In this document: positions 7,625 to 15,665 of the stretch, piece after piece
How positions within the stretch are numbered: the first letter of the stretch is position 1
How the letters are laid out: every line of letters begins with the position of its first letter
Assembly (NCBI RefSeq): GCF_042646385.1
Contig: NZ_JBHRTO010000001.1
Span: forward strand, 1,178,001-1,242,000
From: Cypionkella sinensis
GTDB lineage: Bacteria; Pseudomonadota; Alphaproteobacteria; Rhodobacterales; Rhodobacteraceae
Direction of reading: 5' to 3'
Length of the DNA: 64,000 nucleotides
Position numbers and translations under genes: made by a program
The notes under the pieces: model-generated
Told to the model about the DNA's origin: nothing
What the model saw: only the letters and a program-made list of their open reading frames with translations
Database searches by the model: none

Positions 7625-9016
7625 ATGGCACGAACGCACAACCTCTTCCTGCGCGGGACGATCTGGACCTGGCGGCGAAGAATCTCTTCTCTCTCCACAG
7701 AAATCACACATCTCCAGATCTCACTCAGGTCGAAAAACCTGACCGTCGCCCGTATGTTAGCCAACAGGCTGAACTACGAAAGCGACAGGATGATGCAGGC
7801 ATTGGCGACGGGCGGGCTGACACCGCAAGAAGGAAAACTCTATCTCGACGCTGTGTGTCGTGACGAATTGCTGCGCATCTCGCGCCAGCGCCTGGTCACC
7901 CGCATGGATCCAGTCGTCGGTGACGACGAGATTGATCGCCGCCATGACTGGGCGACGGCCGAGGCATGGAAAACGATCGCAAGGCGCGGTCTAAACGTCA
8001 AGCTGACGTCCGAGGACATCTCGAAGCTGCAGACGGCAGGCGCCACTGACAATGACATCTCCACGTTGCTCGTCGCCCTCGATCTGCAAGTGATGAATTT
8101 GAACTCAGACGCGGGGACAGCCAAAATGCTAAGGCGTGCGAAGGATGTTCTGAATGGTCAACTTGGGACCGGCCATTCCCTGAATGGCCCGGTTTCAGCC
8201 CTTGTGGTGTTGATGCTTCGTCAGCTGACGACGTCCGCAAAGTCGGCGGCTTGGCAAGCGGCTCAGTCCGAGGACTTTGATTCTGCTGACAAAGCCATGG
8301 AAATTCCGTTCCACATTTCGACCGCAGACAACGATCCTGCGCCGCCCGTCATTGCGAAGCCGGTGGCTGTGCACGACGTGCCAGAAAGCCTACAGCCAGT
8401 GGCCGCCAGCAGATTTGCCACTGATCCAAGCATTCTGGCCGTCGCCGAGCGCGTCAACGCAAACAAGAGCCGTGAGGATTGCACAATCGAGACCCAGAAG
8501 CAGATCCTGTCAACAGCGGCGCTGTTCACGAAGGTCACAGCGGTGGGCGATATCACCGGCATCGAGCAGATGCACCTTAGCTTCTTCAAAAACACGCTCG
8601 AAAACTTGCCCACCTCTTACGGCAAAAGCTCCAAAGACGCGGAAAGAACCATCGAAGAGATTCTGCAACGCGGCGAAGATCTGCCAGATGACAAGATCGG
8701 TCTGTCTCCCCGCACTATCAACGGGCACCTTGACCGCCTGAACCTGATGATCCGAACGGCGAAATCCGAAGGCCTTTCAGTTCACCCGACCATCGACATC
8801 GGGCTGCTGCGCGTGCCTGAAAAGCAACGCGCAAGAGACAAGCGCCGTCCGTTCGAATCCCATGAGGTCATGGAAATCTTCCTCCACCCAATCTGGAAAG
8901 GCTGCAGTAACCCCAGCGGTCCTGCGCGACTGCGCGAAGGCGCAGAGCATGACACACCCCTTGCGCGCCGTGCCTCCGATCATCTGCCCGTGACGGCTAG
9001 GTTGCTGCTGGAGTGA
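7625..9016 (+). pseudogene. Truncated phage-type tyrosine recombinase (integrase)
   Basis: The open frame is 463 codons. Its first 60 residues (FLRGTIWTWRRRI, SLRSKNLTVARMLANRL) resemble the N-terminal domain of long alphaproteobacterial integrases. Residues about 270-420 look like the SAM-like core-binding domain, with SPRTINGHLDRLNLMIRTA. The family-typical stretch FESHEVMEIFLHPIWKGC ends at about 8907. What follows is unrelated and lacks the catalytic R...HxxR...Y residues. Normal length would be roughly 550-650 residues, so the catalytic domain is missing. Position and orientation beside the tRNA identify it as the element's own integrase. The stretch 8907-9094 holds only this non-homologous tail and no other gene. 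Confidence 0.8.
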
Positions 9017-9094
9017 CGCGAACAGGCCGTGCGCGCGCCGATTTCGGATGGGCGCCTGCACATCGTGTCGGTTCAACGCGGACAGGCCACGCGT

Positions 9095-10996
9095 CTAGCC
9101 TTTGTTGCCGCTCACATCCTCGAACTCGGCGTCGACCACATCCGCATCCGTTTTCTCAGCGGCTGACTTCCCGCCCTGAGGCGCTTGCGCAGCCGCGGCC
9201 TTCAGGCCCGCGTCCTCAATGCGCTTTGCCACCACAGTCAGGCCCTCCATTGCCTTGGCCAACACATCCTGCGACGTCCCATCGGCAGCGGTTCGCGCGG
9301 CCGATATCGCAGCCTTGGCCGCATCGGTATCGGCAGCAGACAGATTCGCGCCATCTTCGGCCATCGACTTTTCGACGTCGTGGATCATCGCATGGGCTTG
9401 GTTCTTGGCTTCCACAAAGGCACGCAGGGCCTTGTCAGCGACCGCATTCGTCTCGGCTTCGTGCACCATGCGCTTGATATCGGCATCGTCCAGCCCGCCG
9501 TTCGCCTGAATCTTGATCTGCTGTTCCTTGCCGGTCGCCTTGTCCTTGGCCATCACCGCGACGATACCATTGGCATCAATGTCAAACGTCACTTCGATCT
9601 GCGGCAACCCGCGCGGCGCAGGGGCGATGCCTGAAAGATCAAAGTTGCCAAGCACCTTGTTGTCAGCGGCCATCTCACGCTCACCCTGAAAGACCCTGAT
9701 TGTCACCGAACCTTGGTTGTCGTCGGCGGTCGAAAACGTCTGGCTTTTCTTGGCCGGGATGGTGGTGTTGCGGTCAATGAGGCGGGTGAAGACGCCGCCC
9801 AAAGTCTCGATCCCAAGGCTCAGCGGTGTGACGTCAAGCAAGAGCACATCCTTGACGTCGCCTTTCAGCACGGCCCCCTGGATCGCGGCACCCATCGCCA
9901 CGACCTCATCAGGGTTGACGTTGCGGGCGGGTTCGCGGCCGAAGAAGGCCTTCACCACCTCGATCACCTTTGGCATCCGGGTCATGCCGCCGACAAGGAT
10001 CACCTCGTCGATTTCGGCCGCTGTGACGCCCGCGTCTTTCAATGCGGCCTTGCAGGGTTCGATCGTGCGGGTGATCAGATCTTCGACAAGGCTTTCCAGC
10101 TTGGCCCGGGTCAGCTTGACCACAAGGTGTTTCGGCCCCGTCGCATCCGCCGTGATGAACGGCAGGTTGATCTCTGTCTCCTTGGCCGAGGACAGTTCGA
10201 TCTTGGCCTTCTCGGCTGCATCCTTCAGTCGCTGGAGCGAAAGCTTGTCGGCGCGCAGGTCAACGCCCTGATCGCGTTTGAACTCTGTCGCCAGAAAATC
10301 AATCACCCGGGCGTCGAAATCTTCACCTCCTAAGAAGGTATCGCCATTTGTGCTTTTGACCTCGAATATGCCGTCGCCAATCTCAAGCACCGATACATCA
10401 AAGGTGCCGCCGCCAAGGTCATAAACCGCCACCCTGCCGCTTTTCTTTTTGTCCAGCCCGTAGGCCAGAGCGGCGGCGGTGGGTTCGTTAATGATACGCA
10501 AAACCTCAAGCCCGGCAATTTTGCCCGCATCCTTGGTAGCCTGACGTTGGGCGTCGTTGAAATAAGCGGGCACTGTAATCACCGCCTGCGTCACCTTTTC
10601 GCCCAGAAAGGTCTCCGCCGTTTCCTTCATTTTCCCAAGGATGAAGGCGCTGATCTGCGAGGGCGGATATTTCGTTCCGCGTGCCGCCACCCAAGCATCG
10701 CCATTGTCACCCTGCACGATGTCATAGGGCACCAGACCCTTGTCCTTGGCGACCATAGGATCGTCGAAGCGACGACCGATCAGGCGTTTGACGGCATAGA
10801 CGGTGTTTGCGGGGTTCGTGATCGACTGCCGCTTGGCGGACTGCCCGACCAGACGCTCACCATTCTCGGGAAACGCCACGATGCTGGGGGTGGTGCGTGC
10901 GCCTTCGCTGTTTTCGATCACCCGAACCTCCTTGCCTTCCATGATGGCGATGCAAGAATTCGTTGTGCCGAGGTCGATCCCGATAACTTTGCCCAT
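9095..10996 (-). CDS. dnaK: DnaK (Hsp70) chaperone, island copy
   Basis: The start at 10996 gives MGKVIGIDLGTTNSC, the canonical DnaK N-terminus, with an AAGGACG ribosome site upstream. The 633-residue protein has the full ATPase domain (GLEVLRIINEPTAAALAYG, VYDLGGGTFDVSVLEIG, LVGGMTRMPKV) and a complete substrate-binding domain and lid. The end is EDVSGNKG. DnaK binds exposed hydrophobic segments with ATP-controlled affinity, helped by a J-protein and GrpE, both of which are encoded just upstream. It is the last gene of the grpE-dnaK unit, 76 bp after grpE. Because it lies on the island it is likely a second copy beside a housekeeping dnaK elsewhere. Confidence 0.97.
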   Translation of the reverse strand: MGKVIGIDLGTTNSCIAIMEGKEVRVIENSEGARTTPSIVAFPENGERLVGQSAKRQSITNPANTVYAVKRLIGRRFDDPMVAKDKGLVPYDIVQGDNGDAWVAARGTKYPPSQISAFILGKMKETAETFLGEKVTQAVITVPAYFNDAQRQATKDAGKIAGLEVLRIINEPTAAALAYGLDKKKSGRVAVYDLGGGTFDVSVLEIGDGIFEVKSTNGDTFLGGEDFDARVIDFLATEFKRDQGVDLRADKLSLQRLKDAAEKAKIELSSAKETEINLPFITADATGPKHLVVKLTRAKLESLVEDLITRTIEPCKAALKDAGVTAAEIDEVILVGGMTRMPKVIEVVKAFFGREPARNVNPDEVVAMGAAIQGAVLKGDVKDVLLLDVTPLSLGIETLGGVFTRLIDRNTTIPAKKSQTFSTADDNQGSVTIRVFQGEREMAADNKVLGNFDLSGIAPAPRGLPQIEVTFDIDANGIVAVMAKDKATGKEQQIKIQANGGLDDADIKRMVHEAETNAVADKALRAFVEAKNQAHAMIHDVEKSMAEDGANLSAADTDAAKAAISAARTAADGTSQDVLAKAMEGLTVVAKRIEDAGLKAAAAQAPQGGKSAAEKTDADVVDAEFEDVSGNKG

Positions 10997-11072
10997 TGTC
11001 AGCGTCCTTTTCCATTGGAGGGGGCCAGACCGGTCAAACCTCGGCCAAGCGTGAAGCAATTCTAAAAGTGGT

Positions 11073-11666
11073 TCAGGACTGCCAGGCGCTTTGCGCATCA
11101 GACGCCTTGGCCACGATCACCATCGCGGGCCGAAGCAGCCGACCGTTCAGCAACCACACCGGGCCCAAGGATTGCAGCACCGTGCCCGCAACCTGCCCAG
11201 GTGCCTCGCGCTGACCGACGGCCTGGTGTTGATCGGAAGCGAATACAGTGCCCGTCGGGTCGATTGCGGTCACACCGTTCTTTGCAAGTGTGTCGATGAA
11301 GCCGCGTTCGATCTCGGCCAGACCTGCGCGCAGACCTGCAATGCTCTTTGGCTCCCCTTCGGCAGCAGGTGGCAAACTTCCCAGCCCCCGACGGAGATTC
11401 TCGGCGGCCTCGACCACGTCACCGGCAAACTTCTGCACGGCGAACTGGCGCGCCTCTTCTACGTCTCGCTTTGCACGGGTCCGCACATTGGCGATCTCGG
11501 CCTCGGATCGCATCCAACGGTCTTCCATTGCGGCGAGCTCCGCCTTCAATGCAGCGATCTGTGATGGCGCATCGGAGGAACCCTCCCCCACATCCGGCGT
11601 AGCGTCCTGTTTCTCTTCGGCATGGCCGTTGGTATTGTGCGCCTCGTGATTGGTTTTGCTCGTCAT
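11073..11666 (-). CDS. grpE: GrpE nucleotide exchange factor
   Basis: The start at 11666 gives MTSKTNHEAHN and a 197-residue protein. A charged N-terminal region leads to a long helix (QIAALKAELAAMEDRWMRSEAEIANVRTR in blocks). The C-terminal beta domain follows, with NGVTAIDPTGTVFASDQHQAV and VLQSLGPVWLLNGRLLRPAMVIVAK, the conserved GrpE core. It releases ADP from DnaK. It is cotranscribed with dnaK. A FixJ-like box (11804-11813) lies about 140 bases upstream of the start, in a 198-bp gap separating it from cbpM, so grpE-dnaK probably has its own promoter. Confidence 0.95.
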   Translation of the reverse strand: MTSKTNHEAHNTNGHAEEKQDATPDVGEGSSDAPSQIAALKAELAAMEDRWMRSEAEIANVRTRAKRDVEEARQFAVQKFAGDVVEAAENLRRGLGSLPPAAEGEPKSIAGLRAGLAEIERGFIDTLAKNGVTAIDPTGTVFASDQHQAVGQREAPGQVAGTVLQSLGPVWLLNGRLLRPAMVIVAKASDAQSAWQS

Positions 11667-11803
11667 GGGATTGGGCGGTCCTCTGGGATGGAGACTCATC
11701 TTTGCGCGCTGGGCTGCTGGCTGGCGAAGTTGCAAGTCGGTGGCTGCTCTTGCAGTCCACGTTCAACCGCAGCGTATTGGGGTGGGTGCATCTGGGGTAG
11801 GGA

Positions 11804-11813
11804 CGGAAACTAC
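11804..11813 (-). promoter_or_regulatory. FixJ-like box 1, upstream of grpE
   Basis: Read on the minus strand the site is GTAGGTAGTTTCCGTCCC. The core GTAGTTTCCG is shared exactly with four other intergenic or upstream sites on the island, and resembles the FixJ recognition sequence of rhizobia (GTAAGTAGTTTCCC-like). It lies about 140 bases before the grpE start. Confidence 0.65.
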
Positions 11814-11864
11814 CTACGTCCAAGCTGAAATGTGTTGATGGACCCGGCCAAATTTTGCCCGGTT

Positions 11865-12206
11865 TCAGTGCAATCCGCCGCGCGCGCGCATCACCAGATG
11901 TGCCCCAAGCTTGCGCTGAAACTCATCCGGCGCTGTCTCGGCGATCGCATCGCCAAGCGCCTGAAACCGGCGCCGCAATTCGTAAAGCTGATCAACCAAA
12001 GACAGAATGACCGGCAGTGCCTCCTCGTCGATATCCAGATCCTGACGCAGCTCCCGGATCAATTTGACGCGCGCCACATCAATCTCCTGAAAGACGAACC
12101 CGCCGGATTGCCGCTCGGGCTTGACCCAATCATTCAAAATCCAACGTTCCAGATCCTGCCGGTCCAGACCGGAGTTTTGCGCGATCAGAATTTCGATGCT
12201 TATCAT
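11865..12206 (-). CDS. cbpM: CbpM-like chaperone modulator
   Basis: The start at 12206 overlaps the cbpA stop as ATGA, giving 113 residues. The N-terminal MerR-like segment (LIAQNSGLDRQDLERWILNDWVKP) and the following FQEIDVARVKLIRELRQDLDIDEEALP match the CbpM family. CbpM binds the J-domain of CbpA and blocks its activity. Translational coupling to cbpA supports this. The remainder (VILSLVDQLYELRRRFQAL) is helical. Confidence 0.85.
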   Translation of the reverse strand: MISIEILIAQNSGLDRQDLERWILNDWVKPERQSGGFVFQEIDVARVKLIRELRQDLDIDEEALPVILSLVDQLYELRRRFQALGDAIAETAPDEFQRKLGAHLVMRARGGLH

Positions 12207-13171
12207 TGCCGCTCCTCCATGGCGTGTCTGGGATTGGAGGGCGCTTGCGGTTTCCACTGCGCCAGAAACTCTTCCAGCGCGGCATCGGGGGTGCCGATGA
12301 CAACCCTGAGCTTCGCATAGAGATTGCCCGCAGCCTGCCCGCCATGCGCGGGAACCCCTCGCCCGCGCAGCCGCAGTTCCGTTCCGCTGTCTGAATGCGG
12401 TGGAATCTGCATCTTCACAGGCCCCTGCGGCGTAGGCACCTGAATGGGTCCGCCCAGCACGGCCTCGGAAATGGTGATCGGCAGGATCAACCGAACGTCG
12501 TTGCCACTCCGTTCAAAATGGCTGTGCAGATTGACCTGAACAGTGATCAGCGCGTCGCCCGCTTCGCCCCCGCCAAACCCCGCGCCCCCTTGGCCGCGCA
12601 GGCGCAACACCTGGCCCCCTGTCGTGCCCACTGGAATCTTGACATCAAGCGTTCGTCCATCGGGCAAAGTCAACCGCCGGACAGCGCCGTTTATGGCATC
12701 CAGAAAATCCGTCGTCAGGCTGTAGTGCTCATCCTGACCGCGCATACGGCCATCACCGCGCGGACGGCCCTTCCCGAAGATCGAGCCGAACATGCCGTCA
12801 AGATCCTCGGCACTCCAGTCCGACGCCTCCGGCCCGCCACGACTATAGCGTCGGCCCGCCTCGTTATCGGCATAGTCGCGATAGGATGGCCCCTGCGCCT
12901 GCTCCTGCCCGGTGGCATCAATCTCGCCGCGATCAAACCGGACCCGCTTTTCCGGATCAGACAACAGCTCGTTTGCGGCCGAGACCTTCTTGAACGCCTC
13001 CTCGGACTTGACGTTGCCTGGGTTGAGGTCAGGGTGGTGCTGCTTGGCCAGCTTGCGATAGGCGCGGCGAATGTCATCCGGCGTGGCAGAGCGTGCCACA
13101 CCCAGTGTCTTGTAGGGGTCGTCCAAATTCGCCAAAGCCGATTTCCTTGCAATGGCATCGCCCTTCGGCAT
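12203..13171 (-). CDS. cbpA: CbpA-type DnaJ co-chaperone
   Basis: This 322-residue protein starts with a short leader, then a J-domain (DDPYKTLGVARSATPDDIRRAY) with HPD at residues 46-48. A Gly/charged linker and a DnaJ C-terminal substrate-binding region follow (VKIPVGTTGGQVLRLRGQGG, ITISEAVLGGPIQVPTPQG). It has no CxxCxGxG zinc-finger repeats, so it is the CbpA rather than the DnaJ class. It stimulates DnaK ATPase. The gene lies 27 bp after the ene-reductase gene and overlaps cbpM, so all three are likely cotranscribed. Confidence 0.93.
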   Translation of the reverse strand: MPKGDAIARKSALANLDDPYKTLGVARSATPDDIRRAYRKLAKQHHPDLNPGNVKSEEAFKKVSAANELLSDPEKRVRFDRGEIDATGQEQAQGPSYRDYADNEAGRRYSRGGPEASDWSAEDLDGMFGSIFGKGRPRGDGRMRGQDEHYSLTTDFLDAINGAVRRLTLPDGRTLDVKIPVGTTGGQVLRLRGQGGAGFGGGEAGDALITVQVNLHSHFERSGNDVRLILPITISEAVLGGPIQVPTPQGPVKMQIPPHSDSGTELRLRGRGVPAHGGQAAGNLYAKLRVVIGTPDAALEEFLAQWKPQAPSNPRHAMEERQ

Positions 13172-13198
13172 GACCGAACGGGGATGCGCGAATGGTGT

Positions 13199-14347
13199 TC
13201 AGACCGCCATCGGCTCGACCATCACCGCATTTGCGCTTTTGGGGTCCAGAAAGGGGTAGTCGGTATAGCCGTGCGCGCCGCCGCCATAGAAGGTCTCCGG
13301 GGCCATCAGGGCGTTCAGCGGAGCGTTTTCGAACAGTCTGCGGACAAGATCGGGGTTGGCCATGAACAAACGTCCAAACGAGACCAAATCGGCACTTCCC
13401 TGTGACACAGCATCCATCGCCATCTGGCGATTATAGCCATTGTTCACCATCCACACACCGTCAAACCTGTCATGCAGCGCGACGTAGTCAAAGGCAATGT
13501 TGTCCCTTGCACCGCCCGTATCGCCTTCAACAACATGCAGATACGCCAAGCCAATGTGATTGAGATCGTCCACAACGCGATTGAACAGCGCCTGTGGGTG
13601 ACTGTCCTTTGAATCTCCGGCAGTCGATACGGGCGAAATGCGAACACCCAGACGATCGGCCCCGATTTCCGCGGCACAGGCCTCGGACACCTCATTCAAA
13701 AGGCGTGCGCGATTTTCGACCGACCCGCCGTAACGGTCCGTCCGGTGGTTTGTGCCATCGCGCAGGAACGCATCCAGCAGATATCCGTGTGCCCCGTGGA
13801 TCTCTACGCCGTCAAAGCCAGCCTCGATGGCCCGTTTGGCGGCATTGCGGAAGTCCGCGATGATGCCCGGGATCTCTTCCAGATCGAGCGCGCGCGGCAT
13901 CGAGCAATCCACAAACCCCTGCACCGCAACAAAGGTCTTGGTATGGGCGCGAATAGCAGACGGCGCGACTGGTGCCCCGCCATCCTGCTGAAAACTGGTG
14001 TGCGAAACGCGACCCGTGTGCCAAAGCTGCACGACCATCGTTCCGCCCTTGGCATGGACGGCGGCAGTCACTTTCTTCCAACCAGCGACCTGATCATCTG
14101 TGTAGCAACCCGGCGTATCGGCGTAGCCTTGGGCTTGCGCGGAGATTTGTGTCGCCTCAGCAATGATCAACCCAGCCGTGGCGCGTTGGGCATAATACTC
14201 TGCAGCAAAGGGGCCCGGGACTAGGCCTTGCCCAGCCCGGTTTCGGGTCAGCGGAGCCATGACGATGCGATTGGCCAGCCTCAGCGCGCCTGCCGTCATA
14301 GGGTCAAAAAGCGTGCTGGCTGAAGGAGAGCGAGCGAACGTGTTCAT
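13199..14347 (-). CDS. Old yellow enzyme family ene-reductase (NemA-like)
   Basis: The start at 14347 (MNTFARSPSASTLFDPMT) gives 382 residues, the usual size for FMN-dependent alkene reductases. Diagnostic segments are RIVMAPLTRNRA, VVQLWHTGRVSHTSF, and EIHGAHGYLLDAFL followed by NHRTDRYGGSVENRARL. Later NGYNRQMAMDAVSQGSADLVSFGRLFMANPDL matches the FMN phosphate-binding region. It reduces activated C=C bonds, nitro compounds and other electrophiles with NAD(P)H. Its ATG overlaps the stop of the preceding small gene as ATGA. A FixJ-like box lies about 118 bases upstream. Confidence 0.93.
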   Translation of the reverse strand: MNTFARSPSASTLFDPMTAGALRLANRIVMAPLTRNRAGQGLVPGPFAAEYYAQRATAGLIIAEATQISAQAQGYADTPGCYTDDQVAGWKKVTAAVHAKGGTMVVQLWHTGRVSHTSFQQDGGAPVAPSAIRAHTKTFVAVQGFVDCSMPRALDLEEIPGIIADFRNAAKRAIEAGFDGVEIHGAHGYLLDAFLRDGTNHRTDRYGGSVENRARLLNEVSEACAAEIGADRLGVRISPVSTAGDSKDSHPQALFNRVVDDLNHIGLAYLHVVEGDTGGARDNIAFDYVALHDRFDGVWMVNNGYNRQMAMDAVSQGSADLVSFGRLFMANPDLVRRLFENAPLNALMAPETFYGGGAHGYTDYPFLDPKSANAVMVEPMAV

Positions 14348-14838
14348 GGCAAAGCATCCCTGACGTTGATGGTAGGGTCGTGGCGTTCGACCAGCTGACC
14401 GGACTCTGCTCCGGGCAATTTTATCAGCCTCGACCATAACATCGGCGGCAGCAGGCGGTAGGGTCGGAAACTACTCAGGCCGGTGATGGTTTCGACCGCC
14501 ACAGCATCGGGGCTGCCCGCCCGCACCGCGTGGAACAGCGTATCATACGCCCTGTCGATCACGCCCCAGGCCCCGCCGTCCTTGGATTGCAGCGCTGCGG
14601 CGTTCTGGTCCCACTGGGCTTCCGGGTCGGTGGCGCGCTTTTCGGCAGCCACCAGGTCCCCCTTGGCCGCGATGGCCTGGACGTCGGAGGCAATGGCCGC
14701 ATAGGCCGAAAGGTCGCCAGGCCCTGCCACACTGGCTTCAGTCGTGGCGGCGGCGGGAGTGAAAAGGTTCATCTCGATCAGCACGAAGGCGAGGACGGGC
14801 AAGGCTATGAGTGCGTTGGACAGGATCAGGTTGCGCAT
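14344..14838 (-). CDS. Small exported hypothetical protein
   Basis: The ATG at 14838 follows a GAGGAG ribosome site and gives 164 residues. An N-terminal hydrophobic segment (LILSNALIALPVLAFVLIEM) could be a signal peptide or anchor. The following region (DVQAIAAKGDLVAAEKRATD, then EAQWDQNAAALQSKDGGAWGVIDRAYD) resembles a small periplasmic protein family that I know from other alphaproteobacteria without an assigned function. The last 45 residues, from SSFRPYRLLPP on, are encoded by the FixJ-like box and its downstream DNA and look unlike the family. The original stop may therefore have been lost or altered. The stop overlaps the ene-reductase start. Confidence 0.6.
   Translation of the reverse strand: MRNLILSNALIALPVLAFVLIEMNLFTPAAATTEASVAGPGDLSAYAAIASDVQAIAAKGDLVAAEKRATDPEAQWDQNAAALQSKDGGAWGVIDRAYDTLFHAVRAGSPDAVAVETITGLSSFRPYRLLPPMLWSRLIKLPGAESGQLVERHDPTINVRDALP
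14465..14474 (-). promoter_or_regulatory. FixJ-like box 2, upstream of ene-reductase
   Basis: The minus-strand sequence is CTGAGTAGTTTCCGACCC, nearly identical to the box in front of the BON gene. It lies inside the 3' part of the preceding open frame (14344-14838), about 118 bases before the ene-reductase ATG. It could drive an internal promoter for ene-reductase-cbpA-cbpM. Confidence 0.6.
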
Positions 14839-15044
14839 GGGCTCCTCGGAATTGGCACGGCTTGGCGCCGCATGAGACCCTTTTGACCCAAGCTTTCCCC
14901 AACCCCATGACCGAAAACTTACAGTTTCGTGAGGTCTCACCTTACAAATCGGGAAGCCTGAAAGACCGCTAGGAGGCTGATCGTCTCGTGACAAAGCGCG
15001 GGTGGTGACAATGGCAGAAGTTCGCCCTTTGCGCCTTTGGATGT

Positions 15045-15455
15045 CTAAAGCTGTCTGAGATTCTTCACCATCGCACTGAGGCTTTCTTCTGAAATATCTG
15101 CAAACCGAAGCTTCATCTCCAGCTGCTCAACAGCCGCCCGTATGCCATCTTTGGCAGCAATCGCTTTTTCGGACGGTTTTGCGATGCGGCCCCGGCCATC
15201 AACTGGATCGGCGTGGCGAACGATCCAACCGTCGCGCTCGAGCCGCGTCAAGGTTGTGCCGACTGTTGCCGCCTCTACGCCACGGGTCTCAATTATTGCC
15301 TTTTGCGAGACCTCGCCTTGTCGCCAAAGAAGTTCCAAAACCTCAAGCTGGGCTACTGTCAGCTGAAAGGGCCTCAGGACTTCTCCCAAGGCTTTTGTGA
15401 CCAGCCGCCCCGCCTCTGGAATCGCTTCAACCATTCGAATTTCATTGTCAGACAT
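15045..15455 (-). CDS. MarR-family transcriptional regulator
   Basis: This 136-residue protein has a winged helix-turn-helix of MarR type: LTVAQLEVLELLWRQGEVSQ, KAIIETRGVEAATVGTTLTRLERDGWI, then a wing with ADPVDGRGRIAKPSEK. A GAGGG ribosome site precedes the ATG. Upstream, a promoter and a perfect TAATGC/GCATTA palindrome suggest autoregulation. Divergent from it is a CoiA-like gene whose promoter is flanked by two further similar sites. It probably represses both sides until a ligand or stress signal releases it. Confidence 0.85.
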   Translation of the reverse strand: MSDNEIRMVEAIPEAGRLVTKALGEVLRPFQLTVAQLEVLELLWRQGEVSQKAIIETRGVEAATVGTTLTRLERDGWIVRHADPVDGRGRIAKPSEKAIAAKDGIRAAVEQLEMKLRFADISEESLSAMVKNLRQL

Positions 15456-15484
15456 GCGATTCCCTCTTCGATGTTTGTTAGTCA

Positions 15485-15513
15485 GTAATATGTGTGTCCG
15501 CCCTTCTCAACAA
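15485..15513 (-). promoter_or_regulatory. Probable marR-type gene promoter
   Basis: On the minus strand, TTGTTG (15508-15513) and TATTAC (15485-15490) are separated by exactly 17 bases, a reasonable sigma-70 promoter. Transcription would start about 25 bases before the regulator's ATG. The palindromic operator at 15515-15530 abuts the -35 element. Confidence 0.55.
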
Positions 15514-15514
15514 A

Positions 15515-15530
15515 TAATGCGTCCGCATTA
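15515..15530. promoter_or_regulatory. Operator 1 (perfect palindrome)
   Basis: TAATGC-GTCC-GCATTA is a perfect inverted repeat of six bases per arm with a four-base centre. A near match with one mismatch lies at 15638-15653 and a looser one at 15584-15600, all in the MarR/CoiA-like intergenic space. This spacing and symmetry suit a MarR dimer. Confidence 0.7.
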
Positions 15531-15583
15531 CCGGAAGGCGCTTGGCTGGACCCGCACCCCCGCAAAATGACACTCACAAATAC

Positions 15584-15600
15584 TAATGCGACTACAATTA
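15584..15600. promoter_or_regulatory. Operator 2 (degenerate)
   Basis: TAATGC is followed after five bases by CAATTA. It is an imperfect version of the palindrome, positioned just upstream of the -35 element of the strong promoter at 15607-15635. Confidence 0.4.
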
Positions 15601-15606
15601 TTTATA

Positions 15607-15635
15607 TTGACACCCAAAGTCGACAATCCTATATT
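15607..15635 (+). promoter_or_regulatory. Strong sigma-70 promoter for the CoiA-like gene
   Basis: TTGACA (15607-15612) and TATATT (15630-15635) are separated by exactly 17 bases. This is almost the consensus promoter and unusually AT-rich for this genome. The expected start site near 15642 falls inside operator 3, so a bound repressor would block initiation. Confidence 0.75.
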
Positions 15636-15637
15636 AC

Positions 15638-15653
15638 TAATGCAGCCACATTA
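15638..15653. promoter_or_regulatory. Operator 3 over the transcription start
   Basis: TAATGC-AGCC-ACATTA differs from the perfect palindrome by one arm base. It sits immediately downstream of the -10 element of the promoter at 15607-15635. Confidence 0.6.
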
Positions 15654-15665
15654 TCAAGGTCTGAC

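Noticed and set aside
14890..14930. GTAAGTTTTCGG-like sequence upstream of the small exported protein as another FixJ-like box
   Set aside because: It differs from the conserved core at several positions. It may be a weak site but cannot be supported by eye.
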